Shown: piece by piece, positions 1-6,620 of the stretch
How the letters are laid out: each line of letters starts with the position of its first letter
Numbering within the stretch: position 1 is the stretch's first letter
Assembly (NCBI GenBank): GCA_902779075.1
Contig: CACZAK010000208.1
Span: 1-17,295, forward strand
Direction: 5' to 3'
Source: an uncultured bacterium
GTDB taxonomy: Bacteria > Verrucomicrobiota > Kiritimatiellia > RFP12 > UBA1067
Length of the DNA: 17,295 bases
The notes under the pieces: generated by a model
What the model was told of the DNA's origin: nothing
Database searches by the model: none
Seen by the model: only the letters and a program-made list of their open reading frames with translations
Translations under genes and position numbers: made by a program

Positions 1-61
1 AACCATGACCGTCACGATGTCGCCAGGCTTGTAGTCCGCCGCATTCTTGGACACGGGCAGC
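1..61. repeat. Terminal direct repeat, left copy (circular overlap)
   Basis: This 61-base stretch is identical to the last 61 bases of the window (17235-17295). Exact end overlaps of this kind arise when an assembler closes a circular path. The repeat lies inside a DUF1287 coding frame, and the frame stays open across the join. Unique circular length after removing one copy is 17,234 bp. Confidence 0.95.
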
Positions 62-420
62 GCATACCCTTTCCGCTTGAAATAACATTGCAGGTTCGGC
101 ACGCGCCTGTGGTCGATGTTCGCGTCAGGGGCTTTGAGTCCCCACATTCGAGGATACTTCGAGAAGTTGGCCTTCATATCTTCATGCACAAGTTTCTGCA
201 AGTCGATCTTGCGGGCGTCGCGCAACGCCCTGATGATGACATCCGTGCAGACGCCGCTCTCCCTCGACACGTCGCCGCCCGGATAGCAAATTATCCTGTA
301 AGTCGGATCATATCCCACGGTGACGCCAATCTGACGCCGCGCCGCAGCCACGACATCGGTTTTGACTCGAACGGAAATCAGCTCATTGATGCGCCACTTG
401 TACTTCTCTATCGGACTCAT
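1..420 (-). CDS. DUF1287 family protein, N-terminal 140 codons (gene crosses the circular join)
   Basis: On the minus strand the frame starts at ATG 420-418 and runs off the window at base 1; it continues at 17234 and ends at TAA 17090-17088. Joined length is 188 residues, close to a full DUF1287 domain (E. coli YijF is a relative). Hallmarks here are ARRQIGVTVGYDPTY, the GGDVSRESGVCTD segment with the presumed catalytic cysteine near residue 58, the HEDM segment and NIDHRRVPN. The family is predicted to have an NlpC/P60-like amidase fold; its biochemical role is not known to me. Family members I recall carry a signal peptide, but none is visible here. The start overlaps the stop of the upstream secreted protein by ATGA, which suggests coupled translation. 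The family call is firm; function and cell location are not. Confidence 0.92.
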   Translation of the reverse strand, partial: MSPIEKYKWRINELISVRVKTDVVAAARRQIGVTVGYDPTYRIICYPGGDVSRESGVCTDVIIRALRDARKIDLQKLVHEDMKANFSKYPRMWGLKAPDANIDHRRVPNLQCYFKRKGYALPVSKNAADYKPGDIVTVMV

Positions 421-1190
421 GATGCAACCGACTTGGACGCCAGCAGCAATCGAAGGTGAAACAAGTCGGCCTTTCGCCGTTTGCCTTTTATCGTCCATTC
501 CAAATGTTTGAAGATGCGTTCAAGGGAAGCATTCTCGCCTTCGCCATATTCGACATTCTCAAAACAGGCAGATGGGCAAAAGTCCGTCATTCGATCATGC
601 CATTCTACCGGCACCCAATCCGACGGATCGCCCAACGCCTTTGGAAGAATCCGCATTTTCATGCTTCTGTCCGCGTGTCCACTGGCAGGATCCTGCAAAT
701 CGGGATGAAGCCTTATGCATACATTATCACCAAGTATGTTACCATCTGCATCGATATATCTCCCATTCACCCAATACCTGTTCCCGAGCGGCACCACCTC
801 CCATTGATAGCACAACCAACATTGACAAGGCTGACTTTTCGTCCTAACGACTTCCACCTTGTCACCTTTTCTCCAAAGAGTCTTTTCTGGGCGGCATCTG
901 ACTGTTGCAAACCTTGGCAGTTTCAACTTTTCCGCGCTGATGCAGTACCGACAAAGGATGGATTCATCAAGAGCGACGTCGAGACCGAGTTCACGAAGAG
1001 TCGCGCATCCTTTGCGATACTCCACAATAAAGCTTCGCGGTTCCCATTCGCTAGTCGGGTAATGTGTCGTCTTCCCGCACTTCTTGCACACATGGGTGTA
1101 GTCCTCGAGCTTTGGCGGCGCAAGTTTCGCTTCAACCGCCCCCGCAAGCGCGAGGGATAAAAAGAAAATTGCCTTTGTCAGTTTCCGCAT
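417..1190 (-). CDS. Secreted cysteine-rich protein with zinc-ribbon-like CxxC pairs, unknown function
   Basis: A 257-residue protein with an N-terminal signal peptide (MRKLTKAIFFLSLALAGAVEA, likely type I cleavage after VEA). The mature part starts with a CKKC pair (residues 35-38) and a CRYC pair (80-83), a spacing that fits a zinc-ribbon-like or disulfide-bonded module, then C122-x-C-xx-C127 and an aromatic-rich stretch around GNRYWVNGRYIDADG. I do not recognise the family. The ATG at 1190 has an AAAGGAG site about ten bases upstream. The stop overlaps the DUF1287 start by ATGA, so the two are probably co-translated. The signal peptide and about 90 bp around the start resemble those of the lipoprotein gene starting at 9770, although the mature proteins are unrelated. 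Confidence 0.85.
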   Translation of the reverse strand: MRKLTKAIFFLSLALAGAVEAKLAPPKLEDYTHVCKKCGKTTHYPTSEWEPRSFIVEYRKGCATLRELGLDVALDESILCRYCISAEKLKLPRFATVRCRPEKTLWRKGDKVEVVRTKSQPCQCWLCYQWEVVPLGNRYWVNGRYIDADGNILGDNVCIRLHPDLQDPASGHADRSMKMRILPKALGDPSDWVPVEWHDRMTDFCPSACFENVEYGEGENASLERIFKHLEWTIKGKRRKADLFHLRLLLASKSVAS

Positions 1191-1192
1191 GG

Positions 1193-1236
1193 TTCACCTG
1201 CTCCTTTCGTCCGCCGCCGCAGGGCGCGTTCCGCCC
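1193..1236 (-). repeat. Leader repeat R1, copy 1, with GC-rich hairpin
   Basis: The DNA just upstream of the 1190 start repeats at 9773-9819 and 6433-6464. On the minus strand it runs from GGGCG-N5-CGCCC (perfect 5-bp stem, 1222-1236) through CTGCGGCGG to the GAAAGGAG ribosome site and the start codon. Copies 2 and 3 share 32 identical bases; this copy differs from them at five of 32. It links gene starts whose mature products differ. Confidence 0.8.
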
Positions 1237-1335
1237 GCCGGCGCACCACGCATTGAGCCGCATTCGATGCTCGCTTTGCCTGGTGGATACGCTGTCGTGT
1301 GCCCCACATGGTGAACAGTCACTGCAAAACCATTG

Positions 1336-1818
1336 CTACCAGACAGTGCGCACCGGATATTGCGGCATGACACCATCGCTCGTGACGATGACCATGTTTC
1401 CCGTCAGCGCGTGTGCGATTAGAATCCGATCAAACGGATCGCCATGAATTTTAGGGAGGACCTTGATGCTCTCAATAGCGGCGGAAGAAAGACCTAAGAC
1501 TTTGATGTCCCGCTCTTTACACGAGGATTCCAATTCCGGAATGGTCATGCGGAACTGGAGCTTGCCGATGCTTTGCTTTATGGCGATTTCCCAAAACGAC
1601 ACGATGCTGACCGACAAATCGCTTTCATCACGAAACCCGCCAAGCGGACGCCTGACCGTCTTGCGCCTCGATGCCGAAGATGCGGCGTGACGGCGTGCGC
1701 CATTCACCGAGACGGAATTCTTCTGCCTGTATAGCAGAAAGTCAATGAACGCCAGCAGCTCCCCACGGTACTGCGGGGATATCTCGGCTATCTTGTCTTC
1801 GACAATTGCGTAAGGCAT
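1336..1818 (-). CDS. DUF2281-like antitoxin fused to a truncated PIN (VapC-like) toxin domain, probable remnant
   Basis: One 160-residue frame with two recognisable halves. Residues 1-32 (AEISPQYRGELLAFIDFLLYRQ) resemble DUF2281-type antitoxins, and RRPLGGFRDE around residue 60 resembles their tail. From about residue 69, SVSIVSFWEIAIKQSIGKL...HGDPFDRILIAHAL...IVTSDG...YPVRTVW is the C-terminal two thirds of a PIN ribonuclease of VapC type. The first PIN strand with its leading Asp (usually LLDTH) and the next ~40 residues are absent, so one acidic metal ligand is missing. I infer a deletion that joined adjacent antitoxin and toxin genes in frame. It is probably inactive as a nuclease but could still bind partners. 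The ATG at 1818 has AGGAAGGAA upstream and its own extended -10 promoter. Confidence 0.8.
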   Translation of the reverse strand: MPYAIVEDKIAEISPQYRGELLAFIDFLLYRQKNSVSVNGARRHAASSASRRKTVRRPLGGFRDESDLSVSIVSFWEIAIKQSIGKLQFRMTIPELESSCKERDIKVLGLSSAAIESIKVLPKIHGDPFDRILIAHALTGNMVIVTSDGVMPQYPVRTVW

Positions 1819-1847
1819 GTTTTGTTTCCTTCCTTGAACCGCCGCAT

Positions 1848-1856
1848 ATTATATCA
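1848..1856 (-). promoter_or_regulatory. Extended -10 promoter for the DUF2281-PIN fusion
   Basis: The minus strand reads TGATATAAT, a TGN-TATAAT extended -10 element, 29 bases before the start codon at 1818. No good -35 hexamer lies 16-18 bases upstream, which is typical of extended -10 promoters. Confidence 0.55.
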
Positions 1857-1943
1857 CAATTCGGCATGTCGTTGTTGAACTAAATGAACGTGCAAAGCGC
1901 TAATTCTTGCAAAGGGTTTCATTGGTTGCGGCCTTTCGGTCAT
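1851..1943 (-). pseudogene. Orphan MKPFARI signal-peptide start without a mature protein
   Basis: Immediately after the 1940-2779 gene, the minus strand contains ATGACC overlapping its TGA, and ATGAAACCC at 1922 giving MKPFARISALHVH and then a stop at 1853-1851, 23 codons from that ATG. The MKPFARI start matches the beginnings of the genes at 2779, 3800 and 5696, but the hydrophobic signal core is lost and the frame ends in the promoter of the next gene. I read it as a broken copy of the signal module, not a working gene. Confidence 0.6.
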
Positions 1944-2779
1944 TGTATTTCGTATTGCCTTGAGCATCTGCCGACATCCGAAACCTTTTGAAGCTTCTTG
2001 CCGCCAACGTCCTTGCCGAGTTCGTCAAGCGTGGCGTAATGTCTGCTCTTCTCGACCAGTTCGTAAAGCGAGCCCGCGCCGTTCAGCGTGTCGCATCGCA
2101 CATAAAACGAAACATCCCGACGCCAGCCATCGACCACATGCATGTACTCGACAACGTCCGCCGCGCCACCCGCGCCGCTGCCCGACAGCCGTTTGTGTTC
2201 GCGCAGTATGAACGGCGCAATCGGAACGCCAGAAAGTCGCCGCAGCAAATCCTCCCTGACATCCTTCGGCAGATGCGAGGACGCCACCAGAAATCTATTG
2301 TCCTCCAAATCGTCGTACAATGCGTGAGACACCCACTTGCGGTAAACCGCCCTGTACGTGTCCGGCGCAAGTCCGCCGCACTCAAGAGTCTGCCGCCAGA
2401 GGTAATCATTGATGCCTCGCGCTTCCAACATCGCCTTGACATCCTCGTCCGTGATTGTCTGACGCTGAACACCTGATGCGTTTGCGAGGTAATGCGCGGA
2501 CTTCCCGCGCCTGATGAGATCGCTGCGTCTTTCCTGCGGGAAGTTGGGATGAAGCAGCAGGATTGTCATTTCGTCATAACCGATGCCCCTCTTCCCTGAA
2601 AGCTCTGCGAGCGTTTCGGACGAGACATTTTTGTCGTCGTTCACGATCTGCCGCGCCACCGACTCCGAGACATAGCGCGACAGACTATCGACAACGCGTT
2701 CATGACTTATTGGTCCAAATTCGCACCCCGCCGCGAGCGCGAGGGATAAGGCGAGTATCATTCGTGCGAATGGTTTCAT
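1940..2779 (-). CDS. Lipoprotein of unknown function (279 aa)
   Basis: A signal peptide MKPFARMILALSLALAAGC ends in a lipobox (LAAGC), predicting lipidation at Cys19. The mature part looks helical. Two stretches, LLLHPNFPQERRSDLIRR (about 74-91) and VASSHLPKDVREDLLRRLSG (about 164-183), resemble each other and recall the helical pairs of leucine-rich-repeat-variant proteins; that is only a resemblance. The C-terminal third (VEYMHVVDGWRRDVSFYVRC) looks like a beta-rich domain. I do not recognise the family. The start ATG overlaps the TGA of the small membrane protein upstream (ATGA), and that gene in turn overlaps the lipoprotein at 3102-3800. The three form a coupled set. Confidence 0.8.
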   Translation of the reverse strand: MKPFARMILALSLALAAGCEFGPISHERVVDSLSRYVSESVARQIVNDDKNVSSETLAELSGKRGIGYDEMTILLLHPNFPQERRSDLIRRGKSAHYLANASGVQRQTITDEDVKAMLEARGINDYLWRQTLECGGLAPDTYRAVYRKWVSHALYDDLEDNRFLVASSHLPKDVREDLLRRLSGVPIAPFILREHKRLSGSGAGGAADVVEYMHVVDGWRRDVSFYVRCDTLNGAGSLYELVEKSRHYATLDELGKDVGGKKLQKVSDVGRCSRQYEIQ

Positions 2780-3105
2780 GGGTTGCTCCTTGCGGATGGA
2801 ATTTCGTTGACAGAATTATGCTTTCTCCACAACAACAACAAAGCCTTGAACAATACCATGAACAATTGCATTACAATCACCAACACTGCGCAATAGACGA
2901 AGACGCCCACAAACATTAGGCCAAGACCCAGCAGAATATTGCCCATCTGTTCCTGACCACCAATCATGACGCGCACAAAGGAGTTATACGGAGTAAGAAT
3001 ATAGTCAAAAACCTTTACGGTCACCTTCTCGGCAACCATCGAACTCACGCAGACGAGACAAACACAGAAACAGAATAACACAAAAATACATTTGATTAAT
3101 TTCAT
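2776..3105 (-). CDS. Small hydrophobic membrane protein (109 aa)
   Basis: The chosen start is ATG 3105, which has GGAG upstream and overlaps the TGA of the preceding gene (ATGA). A longer frame to 3234 exists but only duplicates sequence of the upstream gene in another frame. The protein begins with a very hydrophobic, Cys-rich segment (MKLIKCIFVLFCFCVCLVCV, residues 1-20), has a short polar stretch, and then one long hydrophobic region around residues 55-93 (GNILLGLGLMFVGVF... MQLFMVLFKALLLLW) that could form two helices. It ends in a short basic/polar tail. No family recognised. It sits between two lipoproteins with overlaps on both sides, suggesting a joint role. Confidence 0.8.
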   Translation of the reverse strand: MKLIKCIFVLFCFCVCLVCVSSMVAEKVTVKVFDYILTPYNSFVRVMIGGQEQMGNILLGLGLMFVGVFVYCAVLVIVMQLFMVLFKALLLLWRKHNSVNEIPSARSNP

Positions 3106-3800
3106 CTCACGTCTCCTTTCACCTCGCCTTTCACAACGCTGGGAGTCTCGTGGCGTACGAGCTGATAGCAAGCGATGTGTTTGTTGTAGAGAAACACGGA
3201 ATCGGGATGCGATGGCGACACAACGGCCCGCCATCCTCTCCGATCCTCGATCTCATCGCTCTCCCACACGCACTTGAAGCTTTGGTCGAAGACATAGACC
3301 TGCGACCAGTTGTGGTATGTGCGCGGCGCCTTCACGACCACCAGACGCTCGTCCTCTCCGTTCCCAAACGACGCCGCACACGGCATGATCCACCCGTGGC
3401 CAGCGCTGTGGCGTCCAAATATGGCCGTTGCCTTGAACGCCGAATCGGCAATCTGTATGCAGTCCTCCCCATTATGGCCGGCAACCGCCACGCAGACCGT
3501 ATTCGTGCCGAAACGAATAGGCGACGATTCACTGGCTATCGTCGTTCCGTCACGCAGCTTGTATCGCCGCCGTTCCCGCTCCTCATGCCGAACATTGTCG
3601 TTCCAAACGCGCCCGTCCCGGCTCGCGCCCTCTTCGACAAGCCGCGCAATCTCGGCGGTCGTCGCGGCGTCGCACGGCTCAAGCGTCCAGTGTTCGATGT
3701 CTATTCTGCTCACGCACCCTGTCGCGAACGCGAGGGATGAGACGAGTATCAGCCTGCGCAGAGCTACGGAGGACAAGTTGATTCGAGCAAAAGGTCTCAT
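3102..3800 (-). CDS. Probable lipoprotein, unknown function (232 aa)
   Basis: The N-terminus MRPFARINLSSVALRRLILVSSLAFATGC is a long signal peptide with a lipobox-like end (FATGC; Ala at -3 is less usual than Leu), so lipidation at Cys29 is likely but not certain. The mature region has an E/R-rich stretch (HEERERRRYKLRDG), then a beta-rich part (TNTVCVAVAGHNGEDCIQIADSA... RLVVVKAPRTYHNWSQVYVFD) reminiscent of a propeller-like or read-out domain; family unknown. About 30 residues of signal peptide and their DNA are nearly the same as in the 5696 gene, while the mature proteins are unrelated. The ATG follows the upstream stop by 15 bases with AAGGAG between. Confidence 0.8.
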   Translation of the reverse strand: MRPFARINLSSVALRRLILVSSLAFATGCVSRIDIEHWTLEPCDAATTAEIARLVEEGASRDGRVWNDNVRHEERERRRYKLRDGTTIASESSPIRFGTNTVCVAVAGHNGEDCIQIADSAFKATAIFGRHSAGHGWIMPCAASFGNGEDERLVVVKAPRTYHNWSQVYVFDQSFKCVWESDEIEDRRGWRAVVSPSHPDSVFLYNKHIACYQLVRHETPSVVKGEVKGDVR

Positions 3801-3815
3801 GGAGCGCTCCTTGAA

Positions 3816-4478
3816 TTACAACCGCTCATAGACGAGATATGTCTTGCCGTTTGCTTCGATAATCGTTATGTTGCCCTCCCTGCCGTCGCAATGCGAAAGC
3901 GCGGCGGTGTCTGGCAAAGGAACATCAATGCGGCAAAACGCCATTATCCCCCGATAGCTGGCGAGTGCTTTGTCGCCGACCTCGTCCGTCCAAGGCGAAC
4001 CATTAACGAAGCGCGATTTGTCGAGTGGTGTGTCCGCGACGGCAAACACAGCGACAGTCTCTCTCGTCGAAATTCCGCCAAGAAACGTCAAATTGTCGTA
4101 TTCGATTGCGGACGGCTGGCAAATGGCCGCCTCCGTCCATTCGCGACTCGGCGGCATTGCCATTCGCGTCGGGACGCAATACGAAATAAACGCGACGAAC
4201 GCAAAGCCTACATATGCCGCGGCGCAAAGCAACAGCAGCCCTATCGCCCGCCCCCATTTGCGGCGGCAGAGCGACACAATCATTGCAACACCAATGTTGG
4301 CTACCGTCGCAAACATAATGAGAATGTGGATATCCTTCGGCCAGGGCACAAGGTCTTCCATGTAGCAGTTGGCGAACTGCAAGCCACACAATACGGCGGC
4401 GACGGCGACAAACACGACCGCCGCGCCATACCATGTGCAATACATGAACCGCCCCACCGCCTTCATCATTTTCTTCAT
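3816..4478 (-). CDS. Membrane protein with about four TM segments and a C-terminal soluble domain (220 aa)
   Basis: I place the start at ATG 4478 (MKKMMKAVGRFMYC), which fits the MKKxMxAVG start of its neighbours and lies behind AAAGGG; the frame stays open to 4592 through the duplicated leader. Hydrophobic segments lie near residues 12-35, 48-68 and 77-101, followed by a roughly 110-residue extracytoplasmic part with TREWTEAAICQPSAIEYDN-type sequence, four scattered cysteines and a C-terminal GNITIIEANGKTYLVYERL. No family recognised. It follows the LQIG-repeat gene and precedes the 3800 lipoprotein by 15 bases, so it belongs to the same transcription unit. Confidence 0.75.
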   Translation of the reverse strand: MKKMMKAVGRFMYCTWYGAAVVFVAVAAVLCGLQFANCYMEDLVPWPKDIHILIMFATVANIGVAMIVSLCRRKWGRAIGLLLLCAAAYVGFAFVAFISYCVPTRMAMPPSREWTEAAICQPSAIEYDNLTFLGGISTRETVAVFAVADTPLDKSRFVNGSPWTDEVGDKALASYRGIMAFCRIDVPLPDTAALSHCDGREGNITIIEANGKTYLVYERL

Positions 4479-4549
4479 CGCCGTTTCCCTTTCATTGGCA
4501 ATTGGAATTGGTATTGGCAACACTTCCACATTGGCAACATTCTCCCCCG
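4476..4549 (-). repeat. Leader repeat R2, copy 1 (hexamer-rich)
   Basis: About 74 bp that recur at 6515-6588 with roughly 8 differences. The core contains tandem 6-base units (AATTGG, AATTGG, TATTGG). On the minus strand it precedes an MKK-type signal start in both places. If translated it reads VLPIPIPI, and the frame is kept between copies, but a coding role is uncertain. Confidence 0.8.
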
Positions 4550-4555
4550 TTATGG

Positions 4556-5191
4556 CTACTTGAACGACCAACCAAGCAACGGAGTTATCCAACCGTTGTG
4601 GAAGTTCAAAATCCCAATCTGGAAACAGGAGCCATCATCTGAAAGATTGAGTCCGCCAATCTGCAAACGGGAACCGCCGTTTGCTCGGTTGGCGACACCA
4701 ATTTGCAGCGAACAAGCCGAACTTTGAGTCGCATCCATTTTCCAAAAATGCGAATTGAACACTCCAACCTGAAGCGCCGAAGAGTGTTCGTCGAATATAT
4801 TCCAAGCCCCGACTTGAAGACCGCATCCTTGCATCGCATTCAGACAGCCGACCTGAACGCCCCGCAAGTTTGTGGTCACGTTGGCGCCACCAATCTGAAG
4901 CCCGTAAACGTCATGCGCGCATTGATAACCAGCACCTGTCTGGACGCCGTATATGGACTCTGCGCATCCGCTTAGACAACTCGCCTGTAAACCATAGACA
5001 GGGCAATCTTCTCCGCTTATCAAGCATAACGACAATCCCGCCACTTTGTCGCATGGGAATGGCGGTATCGGTCTTGCCATCGTGAGACAAATGGAAACCG
5101 GGAACCAATCAGCAGACCTGCTTGCCGCCGCATCTTGCGAAACCGCCGCGACCATAGCCGCGAGCCCAACCGCCATCGTCATTTTCTTCAT
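4556..5191 (-). CDS. Exported LQIG-repeat protein (LA_2272 surface-repeat-like)
   Basis: A 211-residue protein with a signal peptide (MKKMTMAVGLAAMVAAVSQDAAA). From about residue 65 onward it is built from short repeats with core (V/L)(Y/R)G(L/V)Q(I/V)G..N: VYGLQAS, IYGVQTG, VYGLQIGGAN, LRGVQVGCLN, CGLQVGAWN, ALQVGVFN, SLQIGVAN, RLQIGGLN, FQIGILN. The end NFHNGWITPLLGWSFK matches the way LA_2272-type surface repeat proteins finish, from memory of that family. Regular spacing predicts a stacked beta structure on the cell surface or in the periplasm. Function is unknown. TGA of the upstream gene lies 13 bases before the start, with AAAGGA between. Cysteines are unusually frequent for the family. 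Confidence 0.8.
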   Translation of the reverse strand: MKKMTMAVGLAAMVAAVSQDAAASRSADWFPVSICLTMARPIPPFPCDKVAGLSLCLISGEDCPVYGLQASCLSGCAESIYGVQTGAGYQCAHDVYGLQIGGANVTTNLRGVQVGCLNAMQGCGLQVGAWNIFDEHSSALQVGVFNSHFWKMDATQSSACSLQIGVANRANGGSRLQIGGLNLSDDGSCFQIGILNFHNGWITPLLGWSFK

Positions 5192-5204
5192 CGCCGTTTT
5201 CCTT

Positions 5205-5696
5205 TCATATAGCGGGTGCTAATGTGCCGACCAACATCCATATCAGAAAATAGACAATAATCCACCGCTTGCGTTTTGCACGAATTGCAAACACGGAGCC
5301 GACCACTGCGAGACACGACATGGCCCCGGCCTGAAACAGCATGGCATCACACCCAACCGTACCCATGAGCGTCCAACAGAAGACAAAGACAAACAACATC
5401 GCAACAGCAAAGCCTCGCAATGCGGCGCGGTCGGACACTATATCCAGGTCACATTTACGATGGGAAATCCGACTTGATATCGCAACGGCAGCAGCAGCGA
5501 CGATAATCATTCCGCCTATAACCATCAAAGCCGTCCGCACAACCGATACATGCGAATCATAAAACATAAACTCCCGAATTGGATTGCGATACTTGATTAT
5601 CGACCATTCGACACCAGCCGCGAACGCGAGGGATGAGACGAGGATCACCCTACGCAGAGCGGCGGAGGACAAGTTGATTCGTGCAAAGGGTTTCAT
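5205..5696 (-). CDS. Small multi-pass membrane protein (163 aa)
   Basis: Start chosen at ATG 5696, which overlaps the TGA of the Sel1 gene (ATGA) and gives the MKPFARINLSSAALRRVILVSSLAFA beginning seen in other genes here. The frame is open further upstream to 5843, but that part is a shadow of the Sel1 gene. Unlike the 3800 gene, the lipobox cysteine is replaced (FAAGVE), so the N-terminal segment is either cleaved elsewhere or stays as an anchor. Further hydrophobic segments lie near residues 55-73, 93-113, 118-136 and 142-163. No family recognised. It is a clear example of the same signal DNA attached to a different type of protein. Confidence 0.75.
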   Translation of the reverse strand: MKPFARINLSSAALRRVILVSSLAFAAGVEWSIIKYRNPIREFMFYDSHVSVVRTALMVIGGMIIVAAAAVAISSRISHRKCDLDIVSDRAALRGFAVAMLFVFVFCWTLMGTVGCDAMLFQAGAMSCLAVVGSVFAIRAKRKRWIIVYFLIWMLVGTLAPAI

Positions 5697-6430
5697 GGGT
5701 GTTTTCCTTTCGTTGCCGTTGCCGACAGTTTGCCCAAGATTCGTTCCGCCGTAGCGTGACCCTGCTCCGCCGCCTTGCGAAGCCAGGATAGCCCCAGAGA
5801 TTTTGACTTCCGCACGCCTTCTCCGTCCCGGTAGCATTCCCACAAATTGAACATGGCCTTTTCATCGCCGCGCCTTGCCGCTTTTCGGAACCAAGCGACA
5901 GCCTCCTTCGCATTCCCCTCGCATCCAATCCCATTGATCAGACACACACCAAGATTGCACTGCGCCTTGACAACGCCAAGTTCCGCCGCGCGCTTGTACC
6001 AATAAACAGCTTTCTCGTCGGACTGCCTTACCCCCTCGCCACGATCATAGCAAACACCAAGATTGTAGAACGCGAGTGCATCATCCATTCTCGCTCCTTT
6101 CCTATATAGCTTGACCGCTTCGCGGCAATCCCGCACTACGCCTTTCCCGTAATGGTAGCAATGCCCAAGGTTAACCCATGCCTCGGGTATTCCGTGTTCA
6201 GCCGCCTTGCGATACCATTCAACAGCCTTGCGGAAACTACGCCGGACAAGATTCCCGTCTTCGTAGACAAAGCCCATTTCGTACTCGGCATCGGGCAAGC
6301 CGTTTCGCGCCGCCTTGCGGAGCCATTTTATACACTCCACATTTTCACCACGATCTCTGCAGTCGAAATATAGTTGATACTGCGCATCAGCATCATCATG
6401 GCCTGCAATGTTTCTGCCTTTAATCTCCAT
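5693..6430 (-). CDS. Sel1-repeat protein (245 aa)
   Basis: Six consecutive 36-residue Sel1-like repeats fill residues 9-224, each with the pattern A.Y.LG..Y..G.GV..D..KAV.WYRKAAE.G, for example AWVNLGHCYHYGKGV and AFYNLGVCYDRGEGV. Sel1 repeats form alpha-solenoids that bind proteins, often in envelope or signalling complexes. The start ATG 6430 follows GAAAGGAG. No signal peptide is encoded from this start, but an orphan signal-peptide ORF lies directly upstream in the same frame, separated only by TGA AGG, so this gene may once have encoded an exported protein. The stop overlaps the next start by ATGA. Confidence 0.9.
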   Translation of the reverse strand: MEIKGRNIAGHDDADAQYQLYFDCRDRGENVECIKWLRKAARNGLPDAEYEMGFVYEDGNLVRRSFRKAVEWYRKAAEHGIPEAWVNLGHCYHYGKGVVRDCREAVKLYRKGARMDDALAFYNLGVCYDRGEGVRQSDEKAVYWYKRAAELGVVKAQCNLGVCLINGIGCEGNAKEAVAWFRKAARRGDEKAMFNLWECYRDGEGVRKSKSLGLSWLRKAAEQGHATAERILGKLSATATKGKHP

Positions 6431-6432
6431 CC

Positions 6433-6464
6433 TTCATCTACTCCTTTCGCTTGCCGCCGCAGGG
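6433..6464 (-). repeat. Leader repeat R1, copy 2
   Basis: Thirty-two bases identical to 9773-9804, containing the GAAAGGAG ribosome site used by the Sel1 gene. Beyond this the two copies diverge, so the recombination edge lies close to 6465. Confidence 0.85.
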
Positions 6465-6517
6465 CTTAATTCCGCCAGTGCCATTCCACACCCCACCGCC
6501 ATCATCAGTTTCTTCAT
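6434..6517 (-). pseudogene. Orphan signal-peptide ORF in frame with the Sel1 gene
   Basis: ATG 6517 opens a 27-codon frame, MKKLMMAVGCGMALAELSPAAASERSR, ending at TGA 6436-6434. It resembles the signal peptide of the 5191 gene and ends in the R1 leader sequence. The Sel1 start lies in the same frame one codon after the stop. I read it as a signal module joined to an R1 module by recombination; read-through of the TGA would restore an exported Sel1 protein, but nothing shows this happens. Confidence 0.6.
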
Positions 6518-6588
6518 CGCCTTTCTCCTTTCATTGACAATTGGAATTGGTACTGGCAACACTTCCACACTGGCAACATTCTCCGTCG
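6515..6588 (-). repeat. Leader repeat R2, copy 2
   Basis: Second copy of the 4476-4549 leader with the tandem AATTGG hexamers, about 66 of 74 bases shared. On the upstream side it is fused directly to a fragment of the MKPFARI signal module (ATG at 6608), showing two modules joined end to end. Confidence 0.8.
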
Positions 6589-6608
6589 ATTCGTGCAAAT
6601 GGTTTCAT
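6531..6608 (-). pseudogene. Orphan MKPFARI start fused to leader R2
   Basis: ATG 6608 encodes MKPFARID and then runs into leader R2 in a different sense (GECCQCGSVASTNSNCQ) before TGA at 6533-6531. Only the first seven residues match the signal peptides at 2779, 3800 and 5696. It lies 12 bases after the Fic stop. It is best explained as a recombination scar. Confidence 0.6.
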
Positions 6609-6620
6609 GGGGTTACTCTC

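Noticed and set aside
456..1160. Long plus-strand open frame (234 codons) opposite the cysteine-rich gene
   Set aside because: It has no ribosome site, no recognisable domain, and lies antisense to a gene with signal peptide, ribosome site and coupled stop.
1194..1376. 60-codon minus-strand frame between the cysteine-rich gene and the PIN fusion
   Set aside because: It runs through the R1 leader hairpin and the end of the PIN gene in another frame, with no ribosome site or motif.
3891..4727. 278-codon plus-strand frame
   Set aside because: It covers two minus-strand genes, is rich in Arg, His and Asn with no domain, and has no ribosome site.
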